From contig OY725496.1 of assembly GCA_963281255.1 (NCBI GenBank), positions 2,914,001 through 2,978,000 on the forward strand: a stretch of DNA of 64,000 nt, written 5' to 3'. The position numbers and the translations under genes are program-made. The notes below the pieces were generated by a model. That model was not told where the DNA came from, did no database searches, and worked only from the letters and a program-made list of their open reading frames with translations. Below, piece after piece: positions 20,599 through 32,900 of the stretch; position 1 is the first letter of the stretch; each line of letters opens with the position of its first letter. Source of the DNA: Aphrocallistes beatrix. Its lineage: Eukaryota; Porifera; Hexactinellida; Sceptrulophora; Aphrocallistidae.

Positions 20599-20968
20599 GG
20601 GAGTCCGACAACTCGCAACGCGACAATCATCATAAAATCTACTTTATTATTCCTTTTATTAAGCGAAGTAAAGTATTTAACTATTTATTAACTATTGTCA
20701 TTTAATCAATATACGTAATGTGTTATCACGCATTAGTCGGTCCCAATGCTGAAATGGTACGCCACGCCTTTCAAAAATTCCGGCCTGGGACGTTCTGCAT
20801 AGCTTCTCACTAGATTCCTCAAGGCCTTTCCGTTATCCTGTACCGTCTTGCGTTTAGTCGGGGTTATCACCAGCAATGTATTTTGCCTGCCTTCTTCAAG
20901 TCCTTGCTCCCTCTTCAAAGCTGAAATATTTTGTTTCGAGTTGTCGTTTTGCGAATTGTCGGACTCCC
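20599..20968. mobile_element. Putative MULE-like element with 9-bp target duplication
   Basis: Inverted ends GGGAGTCCGACAACTCGCAA (20599) and the complement of GGGAGTCCGACAATTCGCAA (ending 20968) bound 370 bp. They are flanked by CTTGCGGGA (20590-20598) and CTTGAGGGA (20969-20977), a 9-bp duplication with one mismatch, as in Mutator-like elements. The minus strand is open through the right inverted end for about 80 residues (including KALRNLVRSYAERPRPEFLK), with no family I recognise; it could be captured host sequence. Confidence 0.6.
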
Positions 20969-21045
20969 CTTGAGGGATTACATTAATTGATTTAGATATT
21001 TGTTACCAGTATGTCAAGATATCACCACGGAACATAATTTTAATC

Positions 21046-21476
21046 CGTTAACGGAAAATTCGTCGCTGGAAGATTCGTCACGGGAACCTAAGTTGTATGT
21101 ACAATGTGTAAGAAGTTGGTGCTTTTAGGTGTGGGAATATGATGAGGGGCCAAAGGCCGAATGCATTTGAAAGGAGGAATGGAGCTCGAAACCAGATGTC
21201 AATGAGCCTTTTTTGAGGTGGAGAATTAAAGTAGTCACGTGATATCATGGCAATTTAGGCGCATGATAATGGAATAATGGGATCTTGCACCACAGCCGTA
21301 GCTTATGTACAAGCTTGTACTGTCTGTAGATGTCTTGATTTTAGCCGCTATGACTCGAAATCATCCGAAAATGGAAATACTACACTGGATGCAGGTTATA
21401 TGCTTATTTAGGCATTAAATACGATAGCGACGAATTTTCTTTACGACGAATTTTCCGGCGATGAATTTTCCGTCAT
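21046..21476. mobile_element. Foldback family F, copy 1 (CGTCG/GGAAAATT arms)
   Basis: The left arm begins ACGGAAAATTCGTCGCTGGA and repeats the TTCGTC word; the right arm is inverted, with CGACGAATTTTC written three times in variants (21425-21470). The interior (21140-21230) matches the interior of 24990-25330 in inverse orientation, so these are two copies of one non-coding family. Similar single ends occur near 13830 and 48890. Confidence 0.7.
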
Positions 21477-21568
21477 TCTTTTAATCAGCTTAATTAGTTT
21501 ACATGTCTTTAGATTTTAAGAATCTTAAATACAATTCAGCCTTTTTGATTTTGTATTCTTCAGTTATA

Positions 21569-22109
21569 CAAGCGCGCTTCGCCCATGCTTGCGCTGCGCG
21601 GCTGGCGGACACTTTGTGTCCGCCGGAGGCTCCCTTCGGTCGCCTGGATTCACATTGGTTAATTATATGGGAGATAACATCTCTAAATATGTCTGTCCTA
21701 CTGTGCTAATCGATATCACTCGAAAAATCACCAAATTTGTGAATTTAAAAAATTTTGATGCGTAATGATGACGTCATAACAAAGTGATGAGTCATCATTT
21801 TTTGATGATAGTTGCATCATATGTGAGACATGTTAGTATACAGATTCTATTAAAATTTCAGCCTTCTATCTCCTATAATGGCTGAGTTATTCCCGAATAA
21901 CTGTGTTGCTTAACTTTTTAAAATGTGACAATGACGTCATAATTCCATGATGAGTCGACATTTTCGTCTGAGCTCAGAACTTACTGGAGCCATAGCCAAA
22001 AGACTCCCACATGCCAAAAATCAGCTTTCTGCGCCTTGCAGTTTCTTCAATCAATTCGTAACAGATATATATATATATACAAATATTAATCGAGTTTTAA
22101 TAGTAAGGA
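21569..22109 (-). mobile_element. Helitron-like repeat R, copy b (full length)
   Basis: In minus orientation the element begins TCCTTACTATTAAAACTCGA, has a (TA)n tract and GTAACGAATTGATTGAAGAA, and ends with the inner hairpin GGCGGACAC/GTGTCCGCC and a terminal hairpin AAGCG-AAGCG-CGCTT before CTTG. The 5' flanking base is A and the 3' flanking base is T, as when a Helitron inserts between A and T. It has no protein-coding content. Confidence 0.75.
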
Positions 22110-22242
22110 TATGTTAGTGCAATTTGTATGAATATATATTCAAAAATATGAAGGGTTCCTCAAAACGTTTACATTTTTGAAAGGGTTCCGTGCTACTAAA
22201 AAGGTTGAGAAGTATTAAAACTCGATAATGTGTGTATATATA

Positions 22243-22818
22243 CAGGGTGTAACAAAATTGATGCCCTATCAAATTAGTAATAATAATTTTCGATTAGAAA
22301 GGCGTAGTTCATTAATCACTTTCCAATAATTCCACCATTAAGTTTAACACATGTTTAACCCTTCTCGGGCATACTGCTAACAAGGTTATCTAAAATATCG
22401 GGGGTTATCTGCGTCCATGCGAATTTCAGCGGTTTTTAAAGAACTTTTAGATTCGTTGCCTCCTCTATGTCATCGACTCCGCTCTGCACAATAGCCCACA
22501 AATTCTCGATTGGATTCAAGTCTGAGGAGTTGGCAGGCCACAGGTACCTTTCGTCCAGAATCCTTTTAGATGTTGTTTGCCCCGATTTTGTGTCCTTATA
22601 GCCTTGTGAGCAGGAGCACCGTTTTGTTGGAAAATGTATTCGGACATGAAAAATAGGAGTTTTCTTGTCAAAACTAACCCAGTTTTTCGTTTTATTTTAA
22701 GAGAGGACATCAGTGATTGATTAAAACTATAAGAGACCTCTCATGCCAAGATTGTTCCCAAAACAAAAGGAAAACCGATTGGCCTTCTGTAATAGGGCAT
22801 CAATTTTGTTACACCCTG
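22243..22818 (-). mobile_element. Tc1/mariner element, internally deleted, transposase C-terminus kept
   Basis: Inverted ends CAGGGTGTAACAAAATTGAT and its complement are flanked by TA on both sides. On the minus strand, 22516-22710 and following frames encode the last third of a Tc1/mariner transposase: YIFQQNGAPAHKAIRTQNRG, then after a frameshift PANSSDLNPIENLWAIV. The second catalytic Asp of the usual QQD.AP.H motif is Asn here; the Glu in PIENLW is kept. At 576 bp it lacks the DNA-binding half. Confidence 0.9.
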
Positions 22819-22826
22819 TATATATA

Positions 22827-23129
22827 CAAGCGCGCTTCGCTTGCTTGCGCTGCGCGGCTGGCGGACACTTTGTGTCCGCCAGAGGCTCCCTTCGGTCGCC
22901 TGGGGTCACATTGATTAATTACAAGGTAGATAACATCTCTAAAACCGTCTATCCTACTGTTAAAATCGATATCACTCGAAAAATCACCAAATTTGTCAAA
23001 TTTTAAAATTTGATGCGTATGATGACGTCATAACTGAGTGATGAGTCATCATTTTTTATGATAATTGCATCATATGTGAGATATATTAATATACAGATTC
23101 TATTAAAATTTGCAAGCGAAGCGCGCTTG
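22827..23129. mobile_element. Helitron-like repeat R, copy c, with a 3' terminal hairpin at both ends
   Basis: The left side is the normal R 3' end in minus orientation (CAAGCGCGCTTCGCTTGC, then the GGCGGACAC hairpin). The right side, at 23111-23129, again carries the 3' terminal hairpin, now inverted (GCAAGCGAAGCGCGCTTG). Both ends are followed outward by T. The left end sits in the (TA)n next to the mariner element ending at 22818. Confidence 0.75.
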
Positions 23130-23244
23130 TTAAAATGAAATTTTACAATTGTATTAATATCTAACTTATAGTTGTGAATTAAATCTTTTTCAGTGTAGTC
23201 TAAGCTTTAAATTTGTTTAAAATATTGATTCTTAAAATGTGGTA

Positions 23245-23545
23245 CAGTACACCCTCGCTAATCCGAACACTTCATTCTTACAACCCGAACACCCAAAATA
23301 TAATCTTATTCACCTCTATACTTTAAATCAACGTTTATAATATTATATATTTCAATAAGATTGAGAAACCTCATTAAAGAAGCAATCATAACAAAATATT
23401 ATCCTTAATATTCTAACAATTCAATTTTTTTACAGTTAATAGCCCATTGAATTAGTGTTATTTCACTAATCGGGACAAATTCACTAATCCGAACGATTTT
23501 TTCGATCATTGGCACAGAGCTGTTCGGATTAGCGAGGGTGTACTG
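23245..23545. mobile_element. Pogo/Tigger-type MITE P, copy 1
   Basis: Ends CAGTACACCCTCGCTAATCC and the exact inverted complement, flanked by TA on both sides, 301 bp, no coding capacity. Two further copies lie at 28433 and 59564. Confidence 0.92.
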
Positions 23546-23856
23546 TAATATCTACCAATTTATTTTTCAAGTATCTAATGAACTATTATATATTAATTGA
23601 ATTTTGTTTTAATCTTTAGTTATAATCAACAGTGATATTTTTCTTAATTGCAGTATGGAGGATTATTAATCGAGTTCACAATTTCTAACACCATCTATCA
23701 GATCCATGTGACAGAGTTAGACTATTCACTCGTTCAATTCATTGACGCGTGTACCAGTTTAACAATTCGTTAGGGAATGTGTAAGTTAGGATAGGAGATA
23801 AAATTATACACTATTTGTCCTATCGAATAAATGTATTCGAGTGTGTTTATAATATA

Positions 23857-24443
23857 CAGGATGATCCATATGTTCTGCAACAAATTTTACTGAAGTTTTA
23901 TACTGCACAAGTGTACTTAACATCCGACATTTCGTTTTACTTGAAAATTATGTGGATTATTTTAATTATTTTGCGACCCAATTGCCTGTATTTCCGAATA
24001 TATTTGCTAAGGTGGATCATACATGTTTGTGTGTTTAGTAAAAAGAGAAAATTCAAAATAAAAAAATCTCGAATGCTAGAACATTATATTATAATAATAA
24101 TTTAGCAATTGTTTTTCTTATTGATGATTATCGGTCCATAAACCAAAGAAATAACCATATTTTAGTATTTCGAATTAATAACTGACTATAGGAAGATATA
24201 AATATATTTAATCAGGAAGAAAAAGTTATTTTCGAACTTGACATTTTTGAGATCAGATTATTGGAGTCCCGAGTATATAATATTTTTTGCGCCGCAATGA
24301 ATAGTGTTCATAGTGTTCAATAGTGCTCATTCTAAACTAGAAGGGTGGTAGATTCCATAGATGCAAACCGATTTAAAGTTGAACCAAATTATCTTAGTCA
24401 AATCAATGAAAATTTATTGTTACAGAACTTTTGGATCACCCTG
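23857..24443. mobile_element. Mariner-type MITE, complete copy
   Basis: The left end CAGGATGATCCATATGTTCT follows TA; the right end reads AGAACTTTTGGATCACCCTG. The inner half is shared with 7438-7932. The right target base pair is TG instead of TA, probably a later mutation. No transposase is encoded. Confidence 0.8.
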
Positions 24444-24664
24444 TGAAAGCAGAAAAACAAATAATCCCATAACCAATAGGCTGCGATGGGACGGATTTCA
24501 AAGTAAAGATTTCTTGTGGCAACTTAATTTACTTATCCGAATGCATAGAGTTTGAAATAACAAGTAACTTGGAACTCTGCTTAATCATTTCCGCTTTGAG
24601 CCATTTTGGACGGGGAAACCATATAAATCTGGGCCCATTACTATGAATAGAAATGATCCCAAGT

Positions 24665-24775
24665 CAGAGGCGTAGCCAAGGTGGTGAGGTTGAATGAGAC
24701 AACCCCGCGTACCAGCTTTAAGAGGAGACGCACCACCGATGCACCACCAAAAGTCTAGAGCTGGCTACGCCACTG
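24665..24775. mobile_element. Short hAT MITE (111 bp)
   Basis: Ends CAGAGGCGTAGCCAAGG and CTGGCTACGCCACTG are inverted. They are flanked by TCCCAAGT and CCCCAAGT, an 8-bp duplication with one mismatch. Confidence 0.85.
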
Positions 24776-24989
24776 CCCCAAGTTGTCCCCAGTAATTTAT
24801 GTTTACTTTACATAATTGTTAGTTATTCTTTGTTATTTTTGTGGTTTTAGTCTCCATACCTAAAATAGATTTATTAGAAGTATGCATATACATAGTTGAG
24901 TGAGTATATTATATGCAACATCAGATTTATTGTATCGTGTTTTTTCTTATCATTGGGATCAAAAAATGCGGTATCGACTGTATATACGT

Positions 24990-25330
24990 AGATGTTTTGT
25001 TGTCCGGATGTTTCGTAGCCGGATGTTTGTCGTCCAGATTTTCCCGGAAATTTCGGCTGTAGTGCAAAATTTTCCATTATTAAATTGTCATGTGCCTAAA
25101 ATGCCATGAAATCACCTGACTACTCTAATTCTCCACCTCAAAAGCTTCCTTGACTCCTAGTTTGAGCTCCATTCCTTCTTTTAAATGCAATTCGGCCTTC
25201 AGCCCCCTCATCCTTTTTCCATACCTAAAAGTACTCACTTCTTCCATTATTACACATTATCTGCACTTATGTTTCCCGGGACGAAACATCCGGGCGACGA
25301 ATCATCGGGCGATAAAACATCCGTTATCGA
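24990..25330. mobile_element. Foldback family F, copy 2 (inverse orientation)
   Basis: The left arm repeats GATGTTT-GT-CCGG words (GTTGTCCGGATGTTTCGTAG), and the right arm (25270-25320) is its inverted counterpart (GACGAAACATCCGGGCGACG). The interior 25101-25210 matches 21140-21240 in reverse complement. Arms have diverged in sequence from copy 1 but keep the same plan. Confidence 0.65.
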
Positions 25331-25351
25331 TATAATATTTGAAGTCTCCTT

Positions 25352-26415
25352 CATAGCCTACTATATATAAGGCCTAAGAGTAACTTAACCAGGGATGCGG
25401 TAGAAGATGGATGAAGAAATACATGAGCTGCCTTAAATCATTAACAAAGCGCAATAGAGCTTAGGAATGTATTACCAGCATATATAAATATGGCGTCAAA
25501 GCACCCATATCCGTTGTTAAAATTTAGATTAGCCATCAAATGATTGCGCAACAGGCTATATTTGGGTCAAATTTAGTGATTTTCAGAGGCCGTTTAAGGG
25601 CACTTCTAAGTGTTTTTATTATAAGGTTTTCCGCATAGAACTGAGAAGTGAATGTGTTAATACGAAAAATTTGGAATTTTTCATGGAATGTTCTTACATT
25701 CCAGTGTTGCTATGGAAACGTGTTTTGGTCAGTTGGTGCTATATCTTGAAAACAGCGATAGCTAGACATTCAAATTTAATCCCATTTGATAGCAAATAGG
25801 CTACTTCCTATTTAGCTATAATACAATTTCTGTGTCTAAATTCAATGGTTTACGAGATATTCGACAAATTACCAAATGTGACCAATATGATAAATTGTCT
25901 AATAACTCGTAAATTATTGAATTAAGACATAGAAATTGTATTATAGCTTAATAGGAAGTAGCCTATTTGCTATCAAATGGGATTAAATTTGAATGTCTAG
26001 CTATCGCTGTTTTCAAGATATAGCCCCAACTGACCAAAACACGTTTCCATAGCAACACTGGAATGTAAGAACATTCCATGAAAAAATTCCAAATTTTTCT
26101 TATTAACACATTCACTTCTCAGTTCTATGCGAAAAACTTCATAATAAAAACACTTAGAAGTGCCCTTAAACGACCTCTGAAAATCACTAAATTTGACCCA
26201 AATATGTTGCGCAATCATTTGATGACTAATCTAAATTTTAACAACGGATATGGGTGCTTTGACACCATATTTATATAGGCTAGTAATACATTCCTAAGCT
26301 CTATTGTGCTTTGTTAATGATTTAATGCAGCTCATGTATTAGTTCAACCATCTTCTACTGCATCCCTAGTTCCAAATTTGCAAGTTACTCTGAGGCCTTA
26401 TTATAGTAGGCTATG
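25352..26415. mobile_element. Palindromic element V, copy 1 (1.06 kb)
   Basis: The element begins CATAGCCTACTATATATAAG and ends with the inverted form. Nearly the whole length folds back: the arms of about 480 bp meet around 25885. Flanks TCTCCTT and GCTCCTT suggest a 7-bp target duplication with one mismatch. Open frames in the arms are short and mirror each other, so they are not taken as genes. Copy 2 (55941-56993) lies in the opposite orientation. The element ends about 300 bp before the transketolase start codon. Confidence 0.85.
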
Positions 26416-26717
26416 GCTCCTTGAATTCAATATGGTGCCTATTTGATAATGTAACATTTGAGATTAAATTAAATTAATGATACTAAATGTATTCACATTT
26501 TTTGTACTTGTACGAGATCACATTTTTCCAATATCCAGCTAAGCTTATTTTCCAATATGCACATAAGTAGTAGTATAAATTGATATAATGTCTCTTCTCT
26601 ATTACTCACTAATTCTTTCACTTTACTTCTTATTGGTAGATTGAATATCTTTATACTTCTTCATACTTAGTATCTGACAATCTGATCATTTTATTTTGGT
26701 AGGAAAGGATTTATTCA
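26416..26717 (+). other. Region directly upstream of transketolase start
   Basis: AT-rich, with no TATA box or initiator that I would call. A pyrimidine-rich run ending TTTTATTTTGGTAG at 26702 is a good 3' splice site 15 bp before the ATG, so an upstream untranslated or short coding exon is likely. The frame stays open from 26703 to the ATG. Confidence 0.45.
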
Positions 26718-26999
26718 ATGGCTGACATCCAAGAACTGAAAGACATTGCTAACAAGTTGCGCTTACTGAGCCTCAGTTCTACTTCAAAAGCTGGGAGTGG
26801 TCACCCTACATCCTGCTTCAGTGCTGCTGAAATTATGTCTGTACTTTTCTTCCACACTCTCAAGCTTTCTACCACAGCACCCAAGCATCCGAGTAGTGAT
26901 CGATTTGTACTATCGAAAGGGCACGCAGCTCCTGTCCTCTATGCTGCATGGACTGCTGCTGGACTGTTGACTGAAGAGCAAAATCTTTCACTCAGACAG
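26718..26999 (+). CDS. TKT: Transketolase exon 1 (residues 1-94)
   Basis: Encodes the N-terminal cofactor-binding start, with [20 protein letters not shown] and [18 protein letters not shown]. The exon ends ...TCACTCAGACAG, followed by GTACTT as donor. Intron 1 is 4683 bp and holds several MITEs. Confidence 0.96.
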
Positions 27000-29900
27000 G
27001 TACTTTTTCTTTTCATTATATCCATAACATACCTTTGATATACAATTATTATTTTCACTAAAATGAATTGAAATGTTAAGAATTATTTCGTTAGCTATTA
27101 GGAATATTTTAAGAATATACGTAACTTATTTTGTAGCATCATTATTATTAATATACGAATCATTAACAAAGATCCAGTCTCCTTTCAGAATAGTGGGAAC
27201 AGAAGTGGAACACTTATCCTCGAATACATATCTTTAATAAGTTTAATTTCATTAAAAAATCCAGTTAGAAAATGACATTAAAAACAAGAAGGCTTGTATA
27301 TTAATGATTTCCTTTTGATTTACGATTTTGAGGTATAAATCATCACATAATTTGGAGCATTTGTTATTTTGCTTCTTGTACAAAGGGTTAAAAATTATAT
27401 GTATACAAAGAATTTTGGAAGAAGCTTTTAATATTACCTGTTTAGGCGGTAACCAATTTTTAATTTCATCTGATATTTAACCACCAATCTAAGGTTAGAT
27501 TCACTTTTCTTCAATGATCTTAAATTAATTTCAGGAAGCAGTTGATAACTCTTTACAAAGAAATATCAGAAAGATATACCAGTTTACCTCCATCTTTCTC
27601 ATCTAGTAATCATCTAAACATCCAACAAATGCGCTCAATACCGAGTGAGTACAGTGGAACCCAGGAATTACGGTCAGCCTGTGACCGAGAAAAGTGGCCG
27701 TAATTTCGGGGTTGCCGTAATTGTGAAACTTTTTGAAAGAAACCATATTCCATTAACATTAACCATACTATATATTACATAATTACTAGCTAAAATACGC
27801 ATGTAATTTTTATTGCTTCCGATGACCTGAATAATGTGTGCATGTAGGGTACTAGTACAACGTATTATTTTTTATTGTAAAGAAATTGTTTTCGTTGTCA
27901 AACACGTAATAATAATTCCCTATTATTAAAAGTAATTGACCGTAATTCCGAGGTTAACAATATGGTTTCGGGTGGCCGTAATTCTGAAATATATCAATGT
28001 TAAGGTGTATATGAAGTCCGACGGGAATTTAAAAAGTGCCCGGAATATCGGGGTGGCCGCTATTCTGGGGTGACCGTTATGCGGGGTTCCACTGTATAGT
28101 CTAGCGATTGCTCACTCATTGCAATAGTTAAATTTACTGTACATACTCACTTTGTATTGCAGTGCATAGGGATGTTTGGATGGTTACTGGATGAGAAAGG
28201 TGGAGGCAAACTGGATTTCTTTTTGATATATTTTTAGACATTATAGAAATATTTTTTCTGTTAATTTTAATAACAAGCTTTTAGATATATGAATTAAATA
28301 TAATGTGTCTGAATAAATCTTAATTTTTTCAAATTGTTTTTGTTTTAACTAATTGATTCTATAAATAGTTAAATGAAATGCATTTAATTGATTCAAGTTC
28401 TAATCTAATTCAATTATCGTCAGTATATAGTACAGTACACCCTCGCTAATCCGAACACTTCATTCTTACAACCCGAACACCCAAAATATAATCTTATTCA
28501 CCTCTATGCTTTAAATCAACGTTTATAATCTTATACATTTCAATTAGATTGAGAAATCTCATAACAAAATAACATTACTTATTTATTATAGTTAATACCC
28601 CATTGGATTAGTGTTATTTCACTAATCGGAACAAATTCACTAATCCGAACAATTTTTTCTATCATCGGCACAGAGCTGTTCGGAATAGCGAGGGTGTACT
28701 GTACCAGTTAAAAGCTTCAGTTATACAATGTGTGAATCAACTAATATACATTCTATGAGACTGATTCAATACGAAACGAATTATTTGAGACAATCTCTCT
28801 CGTTTTAAAAATTGATAAGAAAGAAAATTGAAGGAATAAAAAATCTACTTCTATCTGAGATATCGATTTCGAATCAATAAGTTCATTTGCGTTTAACTTA
28901 TGTGCAGAAAGACGCAAAGTGTCATAACTAATTAGGCTGGGATGGTTCGGAATTGAAATTTCATATAGGGATTGTTTTACTATAGTAACACCCAGTGGCT
29001 GCGCGAGGGTGAGGCCTGGTGGAGGCACAGACCCCAAGATAATTTATTTGTTCCTCACCTGAGGTGTGGCACAGACCTCACCTCAATTAGATTGTGCCTC
29101 ACCAGTGGTGAGCTGCTAGAGCCTCCACTGGTAACACCTCATCTTTTCACCAAATTTGATCCCGGTATCACATATTGTATTTTGATAAGGAATAGTATAT
29201 AATATCAAAAGTTATTACTTGAGAAGATAAATGTCGACAGAAATTTGATTTAAAATTGAAATTGTAAAAATTCTAGGTATGATATAAAAAAATTCTTGTG
29301 ACAACTTTGTTCATAATTATTTACTCATCCGATGACGTCAAGGTAGCAAAATAATTTGGCGCAGTGCAAGCAACCGAACCGCGCTTGTAATAAAAAAGGC
29401 CTAAAGTTGCATGCTTGTGTCGCAAGGTGTCGGATCGAAAATTGTATAGTAACTTCGTATGCCCATAAACATTCTACATCTTATATCCAAATTTAATTCA
29501 TCCAACACCTATGGTATTCCCGAAAATCCGTAACGGAGGAAAAAACTAAAAACTAAACACGCTAGTCAGTAGGTATTTTAGAAGTGGACCACTATACAAG
29601 TATCGTCGGCAAACTAAAGAGAAAGGGTAGAGTGATAGAATAATTAGTAATTTGTTAATTGATGTACTCTTTACTAAACCAGTGTCTTGTGATGCCTACA
29701 TATCAATTTCATATCTCCCGATTTCCTATCCTGGTATGGGAGTGGTCCTAGATATTAATTGGATGGTACGATAGGTTCAGATAATCGGAGTTCACTTATT
29801 AGCCTGATATTAAATTTGATACTGATATTGATTAGCTCCAAAATAACTAAATATGTCATTTTGAAATTATCCTCTTCCATATAGCTTAAAGAGATTACTA

Positions 29901-32900
29901 CGGTCAGGTGATCCAGGTAAAAGTAATCAGGTCATGATCAGACTATCAGATTTGGGTTCATTTGAGATAGCATATGTATCTGATTATTAACTAGTTCATG
30001 AACTCTCTGACTGCTTTGCAATCAGATCATGATCTAGTTTTTAGGATACTTGTCTGAGTTTGTATGAAGCTTGTGTACTTGATCGAGCCCACATGCTTTA
30101 TACAAATTTAGCAATATTCGGCACACGTACGATGCCGATTATTATTTGGTTTCGTCATGTGCCCGCAGGTCGCCTCAAGCAGATACGAAGTGTTTGTCAG
30201 TTGTGCAGTGCACGAAGCGCGATTGTCCAATTTTTTAATTCAATCTGGTAAAACTATATATGGTACAGATACGGCCTTGTCCACCACACTTTTTGTTTGG
30301 TATGGGGAATGGCTATACCACTTTTATTGATACAAACATAGAGATATGGGCAATGGCAATACCACTCTGAGAGGACGCTACACCACCGGATACAGATATG
30401 GAAGTTTTCCAAAGATCCAAGGATGCTGTTCCGCTCCAACTAGGAATTCCTACTTGGTGCAGAATGTTACTACAGAAAAACCGTACAAAATTTATGAACT
30501 AAACCATAGCGAAGTGTAGACAATTTAACGATGATTATGTAAAATACGGCTTTGATAAATCTCCATGCAATGAACAACTCCAAATGTTCCTGCTTTGCGA
30601 GGAAGTTTTCTCCACTGAAGGAATAAACCATCAAGAATGATCGATCATTTGAAATCATGTCACATTGACAAAGCTGATAGTGATGGCAATTCTCATCTAT
30701 TTACGAATCAATCGAAAATGATAGGGAGCATGTTCAGAAAGTTGATAGACAAAACATTGATGACTTGGTTGCGTATTTTTGCATTTCACTCCTTTTCACT
30801 AAAGCAGGAAAGCCACATACAACAATTGGTGAAAAACTTGGTGGGAGGGGGGCGGTGTGGAGAGAAATTATTGATTAGGAGGTGGCAGGCGAAAATAGTT
30901 TGAGAATCACTGGTGTGGACCGTAGACAATAGTTGCAGAATTAATTTTATTTTTTATTATTAATAATTATAAACAAAAAAAGAAAAATATTTTCAAATAT
31001 AGCTGATATTATCACAAATATATTAGTCATGTTTTCACATCTTTGATATGACTTCAAATTTTAAGATAGAATGATATCTCCCCGAAGGTTAATTTGGGGT
31101 ATTCCATTATCTAGAGTTCAACTTTTACAGGTTGCATCAAATTTTTGCAACATTCAATTTTACTCTCTCATTTTACTAAAATAAGTTGGATTAACTAGAA
31201 ATTAGTCCTTCTAACAAAGAAATGAGCTCTAATCTTTATGCATAAACTTTTCTTCTAAAATTTTACACGTTACATACCAATGACAAAAATCAAATCTTAA
31301 AGCGTTCAAAAATGAAAAATAAAGTCTGTTCCATTTCTTTGGTGTTTTATTGCAAAAACTAGCACGCCTTGTGCATCAAGCTTTATTGCTTGTCAGAACG
31401 AATTTATTCAATTCCTTCACTTTTCTACAAATTTCAAAATTTGTTTGCTCAATTACGAAGCGGAATATCTTCACAAAATTATACAATAATCAAATCGGCA
31501 ATTCGAATACGTAGATTACGATTTTGAATTCAAATATTGAGTACGTATTTCTAATACATGTAGTTTAAGTGCATTGACCTTACTAAAGATCCATTTAGTA
31601 CTATATTTTTATTGAAGAGTTTAATACCTTTGTCCGTTTAGTATATATATAATTTAATTTTTGACATATTTTCCTGTTTTAGCTAAATTCTGATATTGAA
31701 GGCCATCCAACACCTCGACTTAATTTCGTTGATGTAGCGACTGGCTCGCTTGGTCAGGGTATGAGCTGTGGTTGCGGAATGGCCTATGTAGGAAAGTACT
31801 TTGAAAAGGCTAGCTATCGCGTCTACGTACTATTAGGAGACGGTGAATCTGCAGAAGGTTCCGTTTGGGAGGCAATGTCATTTGCATCTTATTATAAACT
31901 GGACAATTTGGTCCTCATCATTGACGTGAACAGGCTGGGACAGTCAGAAGCAACACAACTGCAGCATGACTTTGAAGCATATAGAAAACGAGCTGATGCA
32001 TTCGGTTTTCATACGAAAGTAGTTGATGGCCACTCTGTGGAGGAGTTAATTCAGAATTTCGATGAGGCAAAAACTGTGAAAGATAAACCTTCTTGCATTA
32101 TAGCTAAAACATTCAAAGGACATGGATCTACTAAGGTACTACTACTAGTTAAAATCAGTATTTTAATGTAGTGATGATAAAAGAAATTGAAAGGTAACAC
32201 TACTCTTTTCTAATGACTCTTTAATACTTTCAGAAATTCTCTCATTTTTTATTTATATATACCTGCCGCGTTACACGTTTGTATTGTTCAACTCCCGGAT
32301 ACTCTGTGCCCAATTCCTAATAAGCCCTTTTTAAGGTGTGAAAGTACATATACAGTGTGTTTCAAAATTATTGGCAGTAAATCTAAACACTAGTATTTCG
32401 AAACCTGAATTGATAATGCAGTTTCTAAAAATTGCATAATAGTATTTAAAGGTTGCATAAAAAAACTTAGGATTAGCTATTAAACGATCTTACATATAGT
32501 AGTCCGCTGCCCCATGTGGCCAACGGGCAACCCTATTTGGTTCCTTCTGGACATAAAACTTTCAATAACCAATATTATATATTTATAGCGTGTGCTCAGC
32601 TATTAACATGTTCTGTAGAAACATGAAGCTTAATGTGGCTCAGCTCGCTTGCGCTGCACCGACTGCGGCTTTCGATTTTCAAATTAAGCTAAATCATGAT
32701 TCCGCAGCATCATGTTATTTTGTTCTTTTGATTTAATATCGAAAACTTTCAACATGTCAGTTCTATATTAATACTAAAGGTACACTATGGATGTCTCTAT
32801 TATGCTGACATCATGATGATGGGGTCATAACACAGAAAAAATCTAAATTCATTTTTTCAAATTCTTGAAACGGTGCCTGTCTTACGAATGGAATAAGTTT

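Noticed and set aside
25997..26278. Open frames in element V
   Set aside because: They lie in palindrome arms, mirror each other and also occur in copy 2 with changes that are not codon-aware.
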